64,000 nt of DNA from Parahoeflea alexandrii (GCF_024105735.1 NZ_JAAAML010000003.1:310001-374000); one strand, 5' to 3'. Shown: positions 36,970 to 45,898, numbered from the stretch's first letter. Translations and numbers: made by a program. The notes: generated by a model from the letters alone, not told the origin.

Positions 36970-37041
36970 GTGTTGGTGGTAGGGTGGTTGGGAGGGCGAT
37001 GCGAGTCCCGATGTGCCGTCGGTTGCTTCGGCCGACCACAG

Positions 37042-37159
37042 GTCCGTAATGGGCGGTAAGCCGCCATTGGCTGCGTCGGGACAAAGCGACTAAAATGGGG
37101 CCGAACGCTGACTTTCGCGTTCGTGCAGTTTGGCGTCCGCTAACGACCCAATTGCGGAC
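37042..37159. repeat. Small element with terminal inverted repeats
   Basis: 118 bp bounded by GTCCGTAATGGG (37042-37053) and CCAATTGCGGAC (37148-37159), which pair at 10 of 12 positions. Inside are hairpins GGCGG/CCGCC (37052-37065) and CGAACGC/GCGTTCG (37102-37123). This is the build of a non-autonomous miniature or palindromic dispersed repeat; similar GTCCG-edged sequences are, as I recall, scattered in alphaproteobacterial genomes. No second copy is in the window. Confidence 0.45.
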
Positions 37160-37388
37160 AGGCAACGCGCCGGAACCGAGCGGAAAGCTGGCTCACCTTG
37201 CATTTCTAAGCGACCGAATCGAATGTTCGCAATTTGCCTGACCCTGCAAGCGCAGCCTAAGGGATATTTAAGGTCGGACAATAGCTGCTTAAAAGACATT
37301 ATTAAAATATCCCTGGGAAATTATAAATTGACTCCAGGGCGTCATTGTTGTACTTCTCTGCCATTGACCTAGAGACAGGAGAGACACA

Positions 37389-39110
37389 ATGTATGGAAAT
37401 ACCGAAGGGATGCCGAAGACGATGATTTCGGAAGAAGCCGAAGGGAAGCTGACCAACCTCAGCTCGATGCTCGACCTCGGGACTGACGACGAGCCCGTAA
37501 ATGTGTTGATGGGATACAACTTGGGTAACCCAACCTGGTCCGCTGACGTGAAACTCGCGACGTTCGTTGAGTGGTCGGAGATCGCGAATGATCCTGACAA
37601 GGGCGACATCGCCCAGCGGCGCCTCGACCCCAATCATGCGAAGAGCCTTGCCGGCTTCATGTTGAAAGGGTTGATCAACGCGGCCAAGGTTCGGCGTACG
37701 CTGCAGGGCAAGCCAATCCCCAAAATCTATTCCGAAATCCAGGATCGGCTGGGAACCAAGCCCTATTGTGCGTTACAGCCTGTTGTGGCCAACATTCGAG
37801 CAATTGACCCAAACAACCCCTCGATCCGTGCCGAACGCGGCATGACCAAGACTGGTGAGACAGTTGGCTTCAAGGTCTTCATGCCGCGGACCTACCGTTG
37901 GTGGGTCGTCGACGGCCAGCACCGCCGTTTCGGTGGCGAAATGCTGATGGACTGGCTCAAGGAAGTGACGCGGACAGGCCGCTATCCTGGGCGCGGCGGA
38001 ATCATCGACCTCAAAGGCGAGATCAGCGAAGACGAAATGCTCGTCTGGGTTGAGGCCCTTGAGTGCGCTCGCACCTTTGCAACCGTCAAAATCGAGTTCC
38101 ACCTTGGGCTAGGCATCCCTCAGGAGCGCCAGCTCTTCCATGATCTCAACAATCTGGGGAAGAAGATAAACGTCTCCCAGGCAACCGAGTTCGATCAGGG
38201 TAACCCGATCAACAACTTCGTGCGCGTCGTTCTCGAGGAGGGCATCGGTATTGCCATTACTGAACGCGACACGAAGGACTGGGCAAAAGACGATGGAGCT
38301 ATGTTGCGAAAGGATCTCGCTGCCGTTAATTCGATCGCCTTCCTCAACAAGACGAACGCGCGGACCGCGACCCCTATCGTCGTTGCAGAAAGGCAGGAGG
38401 ACGTCGCTCGGCTCTGGGAAGCGATTTGCGCCCTGCCTGGGTTCGGCGAAGACGGCGCCAAGCTCAAGACTGTGGCTGCCCAGCCTGTGGTGCTTAAGGC
38501 GCTGGCCAAGGTCACCTTTGACCTGCTGTACTCGAACCGGCGCCCCGAGAACGGTCGTGAGCTTTTCGACCGGCTAGTTGCCAACCTTGCTGACATCAAG
38601 TTTGAGCACGCCAACCCGATGTGGCGATACTACGAAATGTCCGAGGAAGAGCGCTCGGATCCGGAGATTGAAGGATTGGCCGATTTCCTTCCCGACGGAG
38701 GCTTGATTACGCCGGAGTCCAACCGTGACCTTGGCGCCTTTCAGGGCGGGATTATGCGCTTCGGCGCGAAGCACAACGACATCTATCCAATCCTTGGAGA
38801 TATGATCCGCTGGAAAATGGATCTGCCCAATCGTCACTTGACCGGCGAAGGCATTGAAGCCGAAAGCAAGCCTCATAGGTTTCCAGCCGATGGCACGAGC
38901 TGTCGCTTCACCTATGGAGGCAAGGACTATAATGGAAAGATTGCCAATGGGCTCCTGATTGTCGAAGGGTTTGGCGACGGCTTCAAGTCCTTTTCAGCCG
39001 CCTCCCATGCGATCACGCAAACTAGCCGCAACGGCTGGCTGGACTGGCACTTTCAGGATTTGACTGGCACATGGGTTCTTGCTGACGAGTGGCGCAAGCA
39101 AGGCGCTTAA
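37389..39110 (+). CDS. DGQHR-domain protein with RAMA-like C-terminus (DndB-related)
   Basis: 573 residues. A DGQHR motif is at residues 175-179 (WWVVDGQHRRFGGEML), and RQLFHDLNNLGKKINVSQA near residue 245 matches the second conserved part of this domain, shared with the DNA-phosphorothioation regulator DndB. Residues about 500-560 (RFTYGGKDYNGKI, SAASHAITQTSRNGWLDWHF) look like a RAMA DNA-modification-associated domain. GGAGAG precedes the ATG. No dnd, methylase or nuclease gene is adjacent. Composition is less GC-rich than its neighbours. A DNA-defence or modification-sensing role is inferred; function is unknown. Confidence 0.72.
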   Translation: MYGNTEGMPKTMISEEAEGKLTNLSSMLDLGTDDEPVNVLMGYNLGNPTWSADVKLATFVEWSEIANDPDKGDIAQRRLDPNHAKSLAGFMLKGLINAAKVRRTLQGKPIPKIYSEIQDRLGTKPYCALQPVVANIRAIDPNNPSIRAERGMTKTGETVGFKVFMPRTYRWWVVDGQHRRFGGEMLMDWLKEVTRTGRYPGRGGIIDLKGEISEDEMLVWVEALECARTFATVKIEFHLGLGIPQERQLFHDLNNLGKKINVSQATEFDQGNPINNFVRVVLEEGIGIAITERDTKDWAKDDGAMLRKDLAAVNSIAFLNKTNARTATPIVVAERQEDVARLWEAICALPGFGEDGAKLKTVAAQPVVLKALAKVTFDLLYSNRRPENGRELFDRLVANLADIKFEHANPMWRYYEMSEEERSDPEIEGLADFLPDGGLITPESNRDLGAFQGGIMRFGAKHNDIYPILGDMIRWKMDLPNRHLTGEGIEAESKPHRFPADGTSCRFTYGGKDYNGKIANGLLIVEGFGDGFKSFSAASHAITQTSRNGWLDWHFQDLTGTWVLADEWRKQGA

Positions 39111-39127
39111 CCCGATTGATTGGCTGT

Positions 39128-39160
39128 GGCACCTCAGACTGCTTTTAGTTCTGGGGTGCC
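39128..39160 (+). terminator. Possible terminator hairpin after DGQHR gene
   Basis: Arms GGCACCTCAGA and TCTGGGGTGCC pair at 10 of 11 positions around an 11-base loop, 18 bases after the stop. No T run follows, so it may only stabilise the mRNA end. Confidence 0.4.
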
Positions 39161-39391
39161 CCAGTCGTTCGCAAATCGACACCCAATGAAAGTTGAGGTT
39201 TAGTTCTGCGCGGCGGACCCACCATAAGAGTAGGGCTGACGATAGGAGGGATTGTCCGCTTCCCACCAAGATGTGGACAAAAGAGGAAAGCAACGCCTCC
39301 CTCGTGAAGCCGGACACCCGTTTCCCTTACTTCATTCGCCGACGCTGCCCCCGTGCTATGCCCCTTCCCACCTCATGCCGCCCCAAACCCC

Positions 39392-40792
39392 TCAAGCCAC
39401 CACATTCCGCTCCAGCGTCAGGTGCCCATACCGCCCCGCGCCAACCTTGGCCAGGTCCTTGGTCACCACCTCGTTCCAGCGGCAGCCGATGATGGCACCG
39501 CCCGGGGTGGTGTCGAACATGTTGCCCGAAATCAGCGCCGAGCCCGCGCCCTCGACCACGGAGACGGCGACGCCGGCGCCTGAGTTGCGGATCGTGTTGC
39601 CGGTGAAATTGACCGAGCGCAGGAACGGGCCCCAGCCCATCAGCACGCCCCATTTCGGCGCGCCCTCGATGACGTTGCCGCTGACCGCCGCATCCGCCTC
39701 GATGGCGATGCCGATGCCGAAGCCGGCATATTCGGCCGGGTAGGGGCCCTGGGTTGTGAGGTTGCGGATGATGTTGCCGGTGAGCGAGGCGAGCCGTCCG
39801 CCCTCGTTGAAATTGGCGACCGAGATCCCCACCGTGCCGCCGTCGATGAGGTTGGAGGCGATCACCGCGCCCTCGAAGGAGAACTCGGCATAGATCGCCG
39901 TCTCGCCCGAGCGGATCGCCTGGTTGGAGGTAATCTGGATGTTGCTCGCCTGGTTGGCGCGGATCGCCGAGAACGCGCAATCGGAGACGTGGTTGTTGGT
40001 CACCATCACGTTGCCGGCGCGGAAGATGTTGATGCCGTTGCCGTTCTGCCCGGTGCCGCCGGCGCGCGCGGAAATCCGCATCACCCGGTTGCCGTCGATC
40101 AGTGTCGCGTCCTCGCCCACCGACCAGCGGTGCACCAGGATGCCGCCATTGGCGCAGTCGCGCACCACGTTGCGGGTGATCGCAAGGCCGCGGCTCTCGA
40201 CGGCGTAGATCCCCGCCAGCCGTGCGCCAAAAATCTCGCTGTGATGGATCCGCCCACCGCAGGCTTCCAGCGTCACCCCGTGCCCGTCGGCGCCGGCGAT
40301 CGCCATGTCCTCGAGGATCGCCTCGCTGACGCCGCGCAGGTGCAGGAGCCCCGAGACATGGCCGCCCAGCCGCTGGTTGGCGCCGTCGAGCGTGAGGCCC
40401 GAGAGTTCGATCCGCCGCGCGCCTTCGGCCAGCATGAAGTGCCCGCGCCCGCCATAGATCAGCCGCGTTGCGCCCGGCACGCCGGTGATCCGGGCACCGT
40501 CGGGCAGGTCGATGTTGGAAACGACGTAGCTGCCCGGCGGCAGCCTTAGGATCCGGCCCGCCGCCGCAGCCTCGTCGATGGCGCGCTGGAACAGCCGGCT
40601 CTGGTCGTCGGCCACGCCGGGCAGAAGCCCGGCAAGATCGGCGTCATGTCCGCCGCGCAGGTCGATCCGGCTGAACAGGTCGCCGGCCCTGGCTTCCGGC
40701 GACGCCAGTGGCAAGGCAAGGCTCGCGGCGCTTGCGGCGGCAAGGCCGGAAAGAAGGGCGCGGCGGCTCAATATGTGACGGGTGTTGCTCAT
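39392..40792 (-). CDS. Twin-arginine-translocated right-handed repeat protein
   Basis: 466 residues. The start MSNTRHILSRRALLSGLAAASAASLAL is a twin-arginine signal peptide (SRRALL). After it come LLPGVADDQSRLFQRAIDEAA and many parallel beta-helix turns with Asn-rich steps (ITRNVVRDC, VTNNHVSDC, ITSNQAIRSG, LTGNIIRNL). It matches my recollection of TIGR03808, an uncharacterised family of Rhizobiales. Upstream frame to 41020 is arginine-rich and not part of the gene. Probably a periplasmic or surface beta-helix of the pectin-lyase fold; no catalytic residues were identified. Confidence 0.85.
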   Translation of the reverse strand: MSNTRHILSRRALLSGLAAASAASLALPLASPEARAGDLFSRIDLRGGHDADLAGLLPGVADDQSRLFQRAIDEAAAAGRILRLPPGSYVVSNIDLPDGARITGVPGATRLIYGGRGHFMLAEGARRIELSGLTLDGANQRLGGHVSGLLHLRGVSEAILEDMAIAGADGHGVTLEACGGRIHHSEIFGARLAGIYAVESRGLAITRNVVRDCANGGILVHRWSVGEDATLIDGNRVMRISARAGGTGQNGNGINIFRAGNVMVTNNHVSDCAFSAIRANQASNIQITSNQAIRSGETAIYAEFSFEGAVIASNLIDGGTVGISVANFNEGGRLASLTGNIIRNLTTQGPYPAEYAGFGIGIAIEADAAVSGNVIEGAPKWGVLMGWGPFLRSVNFTGNTIRNSGAGVAVSVVEGAGSALISGNMFDTTPGGAIIGCRWNEVVTKDLAKVGAGRYGHLTLERNVVA

Positions 40793-40912
40793 GCGGCTGA
40801 TGGAGCAGGAACCGTGCCAGTTGCACCTGTGCCGGAATGGCACAGTCTTGCCGGCCAATCGCTGGCGGGAACACAACGGGATTGGCCAGGCTGCCCGAAA
40901 ACGGCAATTTCG

Positions 40913-40926
40913 TTGAGCCAGATCAA
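40913..40926. promoter_or_regulatory. FNR/FixK-like box
   Basis: TTGAG-CCAG-ATCAA is one base from the consensus TTGAT-N4-ATCAA. It lies 87 bases before the start of the 64-residue membrane protein gene, a workable distance for oxygen-controlled activation. Confidence 0.5.
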
Positions 40927-41012
40927 AATGTCGCACCCGGCTCCGGTCTAGTCTGCGCTCCAGGGGACGCCGGAAGCAGTACGGCTCCCGGACCGAAAGA
41001 CAGGAGACACTC

Positions 41013-41207
41013 ATGCTCAAGCTTGCAGCAATGATCTATATCATCGTGGGAAGTATGCTGGCGGGCAGCTTCGTCGTCGCGGCATTGACGATGGGCCGCA
41101 TGGACGCACTATCGATCTCGGTCGCGGCAGTTCTGGGTGCGGTGGCTGCTCTGCCGGTCGCCTGGATCGTCGCCGGCAGACTGAACAAGGCCATCCGTCC
41201 GGCCTGA
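41013..41207 (+). CDS. Small two-segment membrane protein
   Basis: 64 residues with two hydrophobic segments (MIYIIVGSMLAGSFVVAALTMG and ISVAAVLGAVAALPVAWIVA). ACAGGAGAC precedes the ATG. Proteins like this are frequent in Rhizobiaceae, sometimes mislabelled as CTP synthetase; no function is known. An FNR/FixK-like box upstream suggests control by low oxygen. Confidence 0.72.
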   Translation: MLKLAAMIYIIVGSMLAGSFVVAALTMGRMDALSISVAAVLGAVAALPVAWIVAGRLNKAIRPA

Positions 41208-41352
41208 TGCGCCGCGTTTCCGGTTTCCGGATCCCGGGGGGGACGTCCGGAAAACCGGCAAAGCGTGCGCACGGCCACGGACGGGAGGAGCGCGGGGCTG
41301 GCTCGGGAGTGGCCGCCCCGCTGCTTCATCCGGTGGCGTTTGCCAGCTCCAG

Positions 41353-41754
41353 CTATCGCAACCGCACCAGCGGAAAAAAGGCATAGGCCAGTTGTGCGGC
41401 CAACCCGAGCAGCGCCGGTGCGGTTTGGTAAAGCGCCAAGTGTTCGCCAGGACTGCGTCCGGCAAGCAGCACCGAAACAAACAGTTCCGCTCCCATGAGC
41501 AGCGCCAGCGCAACCACGCCCATGACAAGCCGCGGGCTGAACCGGCTCTCGACGTCGAAACGGCGCAGTGCCCAGCCGCAGGCAATCCATGAAACCGCGA
41601 GCATCAGCGGCAGTTCAAGTGCCACCGCGCCGAGCGCGCCGGTCGTGGGCTCCACCAGCAGGGTCCGGATTGTCCCGAGCACGAACCCCGCCGCAAAGGT
41701 GGCACAGAAATAGGCCGCAGCTGCGTTCAATGCTTTGACCATACTCCGGGTCAT
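41353..41754 (-). CDS. Hypothetical membrane protein
   Basis: 133 residues with four hydrophobic segments (AAAYFCATFAAGFVLGTIRTLLV, LELPLMLAVSWIACGWAL, LVMGVVALALLMGAELFVSVLLAG, LLGLAAQLAYAFFPLV). The arrangement resembles small uncharacterised proteobacterial membrane proteins. Start may be ATG 41754 or the ATG four codons later; neither has a clear site. Confidence 0.65.
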   Translation of the reverse strand: MTRSMVKALNAAAAYFCATFAAGFVLGTIRTLLVEPTTGALGAVALELPLMLAVSWIACGWALRRFDVESRFSPRLVMGVVALALLMGAELFVSVLLAGRSPGEHLALYQTAPALLGLAAQLAYAFFPLVRLR

Positions 41755-41905
41755 CCCTTTGCACCGTGTTGTCCCGTTGCGCCTTTTTATCCCGTTGCAA
41801 TGACCTGCCGGTTTATACGTTCTACCGGCCAGATGTCTTCCCGGCCTTGATATGCGTCAAGCATACAAGGCCACCGGAGGACCCAGCTGTACAGGTCACA
41901 TAAGA

Positions 41906-41936
41906 AAACCCGGCGATTTTCACCGCCGGGTTTCCA
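41906..41936 (-). terminator. Rho-independent terminator-like hairpin
   Basis: On the minus strand AAACCCGGCG / CGCCGGGTTT (10-bp stem) is followed by TTTCTTAT. It lies 27 bases after the stop at 41963 and resembles the sodB terminator in sequence. Confidence 0.65.
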
Positions 41937-41962
41937 AACATGTTCTCAACCGCTGTCGGTGA

Positions 41963-42319
41963 TCAGACGAACTGCGACAGGCCCGGGATCGAGGCGACGA
42001 TCTCGTCGATGGAATCGCCGGCGCCGTTCTCGCGCGCATAGCCCATGGTTTCCTTGGCGACGCTGGAGATTTCCCCCATGCCCAGGCCCATGCCCATCAG
42101 CTTCTGGCCAAGCCCCATCACACCGCCCATCGACAGCATGCCGCCGCTCGGCGCCTGCGCGATCAGGTCTTCAGCGCCCGGCACCGAAGCCAGCATTTCC
42201 TTGACCTTGTCGGCCGGACCTTCCGACTGAAGGAATTCGAGAATGGCGCCGACCGCCTTGGCTGCGGTGTCGGGGTCGATGCCGACATTGGTGGCGATAC
42301 GGGAAACGAGATCGTTCAA
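41963..42319 (-). CDS. DUF2267/DUF2780-like small protein with TTG start
   Basis: 118 residues beginning NDLVSRIATNVGIDPDTAAKAVGAIL, followed by FLQSEGPADKVKEML and a Met/Gly-rich segment (GGMLSMGGVMGLGQKLMGMGLGMGE), ending in a helix. Placement is by resemblance only. The start is a TTG at 42319 with GGAGG eight bases upstream; upstream sequence in frame is arginine-rich and unlike coding sequence. A terminator follows. Confidence 0.72.
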   Translation of the reverse strand: MNDLVSRIATNVGIDPDTAAKAVGAILEFLQSEGPADKVKEMLASVPGAEDLIAQAPSGGMLSMGGVMGLGQKLMGMGLGMGEISSVAKETMGYARENGAGDSIDEIVASIPGLSQFV

Positions 42320-42464
42320 GGGGATATCCTCCGGCTGTGTGACGTTAACGTAAGCGTAAACGCGAGATTTCGCCAATGCAAGCTGCCCCGGCGGATTTCG
42401 GCGCAAAACCAGGCCGAAATTTTGCCCAGGCCCGACCTGCGGCCGACCGGCAACGCGTTGCCGA

Positions 42465-43343
42465 TCAGAACATGGTGCCCTTGAGGAAGGCAAGCGTCCG
42501 TGTCCATGCCAGATCCGCCGCCTGCTTGTTGTAGCGCGCCGCCGAAGTGTCATTGTTGAAGGCGTGGTTCACCCGCGGGTAGACATGGATCGCAAACACC
42601 TTGTCGTTGCTCAGAAGCGCGGAGCGGTATTCCTGCAGTCCGGCATTGATTCGCTCGTCGAGACCGGCATAGTGCAACAGCATCGCGGCCTTGATCCTGG
42701 GGACATCGGCCGTGTCCGGCTGGCGTCCGTAATAGACAATGCCGGCTCGCAGTTCAGGATCTGCCACTGCCAGTTGATTGACCAGAGCGCCGCCCCAGCA
42801 GAACCCGATGGCGGCCACCCGTTCGGTGGTTCTGGGGTGACCCGAAAGCCAGCCACGCGCCGCCACCGCATTGGCGATGTTGTCCTCCGGCTTCAGCTCG
42901 CTGACCATCTCCCGCGCCGTGTCCTCGTCCTCGGGCGTGCCACCCAGCGGCGAAAGAAAGTCGACGGCAAGCGCGGCATAGCCCTCAAGTGCCAGCCGCC
43001 GGGCAATATCCCGGATATGGTCGTTGAGCCCCCGGTTCTCATGAACGACGATGATGCCTGGAACCGCTTCCGTGGCGAAAGCGGGTATGGCCAGGTAGCC
43101 TGCCATAACCCCCGTAGCGCCTCTGAATCTGACTTCTGATGAGGCCACCCGGCGGTCGTCCGGCGCAATGATGGCAGCCTGCGCACCGTTGGCGGCCAGA
43201 AGCGGCGCAATCGCGGCAGCCGCGGTTCCGGAGCCGGCAAGCTTGGTCAGCTTTTCCATGAACCCGCGCCGGTCCAGCGTCAGGTGGGTGTAGTCGTCAT
43301 AAGCCTGGATCATGGCCTGAGTAACGGTTGGTTTGTCTGCCAT
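42465..43343 (-). CDS. Dienelactone hydrolase-family protein
   Basis: 292 residues. After an N-terminal segment DRRGFMEKLTKLAGSG resembling a twin-arginine signal comes an alpha/beta-hydrolase domain: VHENRGLNDHI, nucleophile Cys in GFCWGGALVN, Asp in HYAGLDERIN, and His in RVNHAFNND. Members hydrolyse cyclic esters; the YP-rich C-terminus is typical of the carboxymethylenebutenolidase branch. GGGAGAAC precedes the ATG. Stand-alone gene. Confidence 0.88.
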   Translation of the reverse strand: MADKPTVTQAMIQAYDDYTHLTLDRRGFMEKLTKLAGSGTAAAAIAPLLAANGAQAAIIAPDDRRVASSEVRFRGATGVMAGYLAIPAFATEAVPGIIVVHENRGLNDHIRDIARRLALEGYAALAVDFLSPLGGTPEDEDTAREMVSELKPEDNIANAVAARGWLSGHPRTTERVAAIGFCWGGALVNQLAVADPELRAGIVYYGRQPDTADVPRIKAAMLLHYAGLDERINAGLQEYRSALLSNDKVFAIHVYPRVNHAFNNDTSAARYNKQAADLAWTRTLAFLKGTMF

Positions 43344-43685
43344 GCTCGTTCTCCCGATTTCAATCCATACAGATACGCAGATTTATTAAATTAGTATCCG
43401 CGAAAGACAACGAAATGATGTTCTACCATAAAAATAAAGGGTTTTCCCCCGTTCCCCAGGACCGTGCTGTTAACAGCAAGGCCTGTCACATCCGACGCCG
43501 TGTGCCTGTCTTTCACAGTCTAAGGTCCGTGTGTGAATGATATGTTTAGCTCCGCCATTGCCTGCCCGTCAGCGCGGACTGCATCTGCAACACCCGGCGG
43601 TCGCTTCATGGTCATCCCATGCTTTTCGCTGCGGCCCATTTCGGCTATGGAAACTGGACGGATTTATGGCCAGGGAGAGGGTGCG
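43344..43685. other. Intergenic region with no recognised feature
   Basis: 342 bases between divergent dienelactone hydrolase and lipoprotein genes. The first 120 bases are AT-rich and probably carry both promoters; frames extending the lipoprotein upstream are not protein-like. Confidence 0.5.
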
Positions 43686-44447
43686 ATGGGGATGGCAAAA
43701 CGGGTGTGGGCGGCGGGAGCTGCAAGACAGTGGGGCAGGGCGGGGCTTGTCCTGCTGGTGGCTGTGCTCCTCGCAGGCTGCGAGAGTGTACCGGTGGAGC
43801 AGGGGCCGACCCATCTCGACCAGTTCCAGATCACCCAGATCGATGTCGACTTCTCCCGCGCCGAGCGGCCGTTGCTGGTGGCTGAACTGGATGGCGAGAT
43901 CAGTCAGTCGGTCTCCGGGTCCAATCTCGGAGCGATCGGAACCCGCCTCGGCGTGGTCAATCAGCGTGACAGGCAACTCGCACTCGAGCAGGCGATATCC
44001 GAGAACGTCAAGGCGCATGTGCGCGATGCGTTCACGCCGCTGATGCGTGGCCAGCGTCCGGCGCGGGCCGTGGTGACGATTCGCTCGGTCTTCATCCGCA
44101 GCCGGGCCAGTCTTCAGCAGCTGACCGGCGCCAATGTCTTCATCAATGGTGAGAAGCGACCGGACAACGCCCAGTTCGTTGCAAGCATCGTGGTCTATGA
44201 CATTGCCACCGGGATTCCCGTCGGCATGGCGGGGCCGATCACCCGCACCGATGACGGCGCGATCACCATCGCCGGAGGCGGGCCCAAGGCACCGCCTTAC
44301 AGCAGCGCGGCACGGCTCAACCAGCTTGCCTTCGAATTCGCGCAAGGGGCAGCAAATGTGATCCAGCGCGAAGCCGCAACCGGTGAATATGTCGACGGCG
44401 ACCAGGGCGACACCCGGGTGCTCTGGGAACGCAGATACAAGCTCTAG
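43686..44447 (+). CDS. Putative lipoprotein
   Basis: 253 residues with a lipoprotein signal: hydrophobic GLVLLVAVLLAGC, the Cys at about residue 31 being the lipid-attachment site. The mature part is soluble and includes VVTIRSVFIRSRAS and DIATGIPVGMAGPITR, resembling uncharacterised Rhizobiales lipoproteins. GGGAGAGG precedes the ATG at 43686. It lies 43 bp before the carboxymuconolactone decarboxylase-family gene. Confidence 0.8.
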   Translation: MGMAKRVWAAGAARQWGRAGLVLLVAVLLAGCESVPVEQGPTHLDQFQITQIDVDFSRAERPLLVAELDGEISQSVSGSNLGAIGTRLGVVNQRDRQLALEQAISENVKAHVRDAFTPLMRGQRPARAVVTIRSVFIRSRASLQQLTGANVFINGEKRPDNAQFVASIVVYDIATGIPVGMAGPITRTDDGAITIAGGGPKAPPYSSAARLNQLAFEFAQGAANVIQREAATGEYVDGDQGDTRVLWERRYKL

Positions 44448-44490
44448 CATCAACCGGCCCGCGGCCCGGTACGAAAGGAAGCCAAACGCC

Positions 44491-44901
44491 ATGACAACCT
44501 ACAGCCCCGCCGACAACCCCGAGGCCGATGCCCGCGTCAAGGCGGTGTTCGATGACATTCGCAAGACCCGCGGTACCGATTTCATCAACAACATGTGGCG
44601 CTGGCTCGCGGTCGACCCGGCGTTGCTTGAAAGGACCTGGACCGAGGTCAAGGAGGTGGTCGGCAAGCCGTCCTCGATCGATCCACTGACCAAGGAGATG
44701 ATCTACATCGCCGTCTCTGTCGCCAACAACTGCAGCTATTGCATCCACTCCCACACGGCCGCGGCCCGCGCCAAGGGCATGACCGAGGAACAATATGGCG
44801 AACTGCTCGCCATCATCGGCCTGGCCGGCAAGACTAACCAACTGGCCACCGCGCTGCAGGTCCCGGTCGATAACGTGTTCGATGCCGGCAGGGCCGGATG
44901 A
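44491..44901 (+). CDS. Carboxymuconolactone decarboxylase-family (AhpD-like) protein
   Basis: 136 residues. The motif NNCSYCIHSHTAAA (CxxC-x2-H... around residue 79) is the redox-active centre of AhpD-like peroxidase-type members of this family. Start at 44491 with AAGGAAG upstream. It is followed after seven bases by corA in the same direction. Confidence 0.9.
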   Translation: MTTYSPADNPEADARVKAVFDDIRKTRGTDFINNMWRWLAVDPALLERTWTEVKEVVGKPSSIDPLTKEMIYIAVSVANNCSYCIHSHTAAARAKGMTEEQYGELLAIIGLAGKTNQLATALQVPVDNVFDAGRAG

Positions 44902-44908
44902 TCCAGGG

Positions 44909-45898
44909 ATGATAAGGCTTTACGATGGTCAGGGCATTTGCCTCGACACGCCCGACACGGATGATGCCGCGCTGCCCGAAACGGTATGCTGGATCGACAT
45001 GCTGCACCCGGTGCCGAAGGAAGAGGCGCAGGTCGAGGCGCTGATCGGCGTGGAGGTGCCGAGCCGGGACGAACTGCGCGACATCGAGCCCTCAAGCCGG
45101 CTCTACATCGAGAACAGCGCGGTCTATCTCACCGCCAGCGTGGTCTGGAAGGCCGACACCGATTTCGCCGAGATCGCCGACATCGGCTTCGTGCTGTCCG
45201 GCGACCGGCTGGTCACCATCCGCTATGCGGAGCCCAAGGCCTTCACCATGTTTGCCGCCAGCGCCCACCGCGAACTCGCTCACCGCGAGATCGCCGGCGC
45301 CGGCGGTCATGATGTTATGACCCGTCTGCTTGAGGCGATGATCGACCGCAGCGCCGAAGTGCTCGAACACCGCTCGCGCCGCATCGACGCGCTTTCCACC
45401 GAGGTGTTCTCGCGCGGTGCGGCAAGCAATCCCGAAGCCGTCACCCGTGACCTTGAGGCCACGCTCGGAATCATCGCCGGCCATCAGCGCACCGTCGCCA
45501 AGGTGCGCGAAAGCCTGATGTCGCTCGCCCGGGTCACGAGCTTCCTGCAGACGCTGCCTCAGATCATGGGCGACAAGGTACTCAAGCAGCGCTGCCGTTC
45601 GATGGCGGTCGACGTCCAGTCGCTGTCCGAGCATGCCGATTTCATCTCCGAAAACATCATCTTCCTGCTCGATGCCTCGCTCGGCCTGATCTCTGTGCAG
45701 CAGAACCAGGTTATGAAGGTGCTTTCGGTGGCGGCGATGATCTTCCTGCCGCCGACCTTCATCGGCACGGTCTATGGCATGAACTTCCAGGACATGCCCG
45801 AACTGAGCCAGCCCTGGGCCTACCCGGTCGCACTGACGATGATGGCCGTCTCGGCGCTCGGCCCCTATCTCTGGTTCAAGCGCAAGGGCTGGTTTTGA
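44909..45898 (+). CDS. CorA-family divalent-cation transporter
   Basis: 329 residues. The signature YGMNF lies after the first of two C-terminal membrane segments ([22 protein letters not shown] and [19 protein letters not shown]); the N-terminal two thirds form the long cytoplasmic helical domain. It carries Mg2+ or related cations across the inner membrane. ATG at 44909, close behind the preceding gene. Confidence 0.92.
   Translation: MIRLYDGQGICLDTPDTDDAALPETVCWIDMLHPVPKEEAQVEALIGVEVPSRDELRDIEPSSRLYIENSAVYLTASVVWKADTDFAEIADIGFVLSGDRLVTIRYAEPKAFTMFAASAHRELAHREIAGAGGHDVMTRLLEAMIDRSAEVLEHRSRRIDALSTEVFSRGAASNPEAVTRDLEATLGIIAGHQRTVAKVRESLMSLARVTSFLQTLPQIMGDKVLKQRCRSMAVDVQSLSEHADFISENIIFLLDASLGLISVQQNQVMKVLSVAAMIFLPPTFIGTVYGMNFQDMPELSQPWAYPVALTMMAVSALGPYLWFKRKGWF

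Larger units (their letters stand above)
36875..37388. other. 514-bp non-coding region with hairpins and a small repeat element
   Basis: Contains two hairpins right after the dctP stop (stem GGGCGCTC 36892-36899 with 36908-36915; CCGGAT/ATCCGG at 36915-36929), the terminator and the inverted-repeat element listed separately, and an AT-rich 120-bp lead-in to the DGQHR gene that probably carries its promoter. Confidence 0.6.

Noticed and set aside
35126-37165. 679-codon open frame on the minus strand
   Set aside because: Antisense to the reductase and dctP genes; His/Arg/Gly-rich composition typical of high-GC shadow frames, no motif.
36875-37388. tRNA or attachment site as integration point of the DGQHR gene
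   Set aside because: No cloverleaf or flanking direct repeat was found; only the inverted-repeat element.
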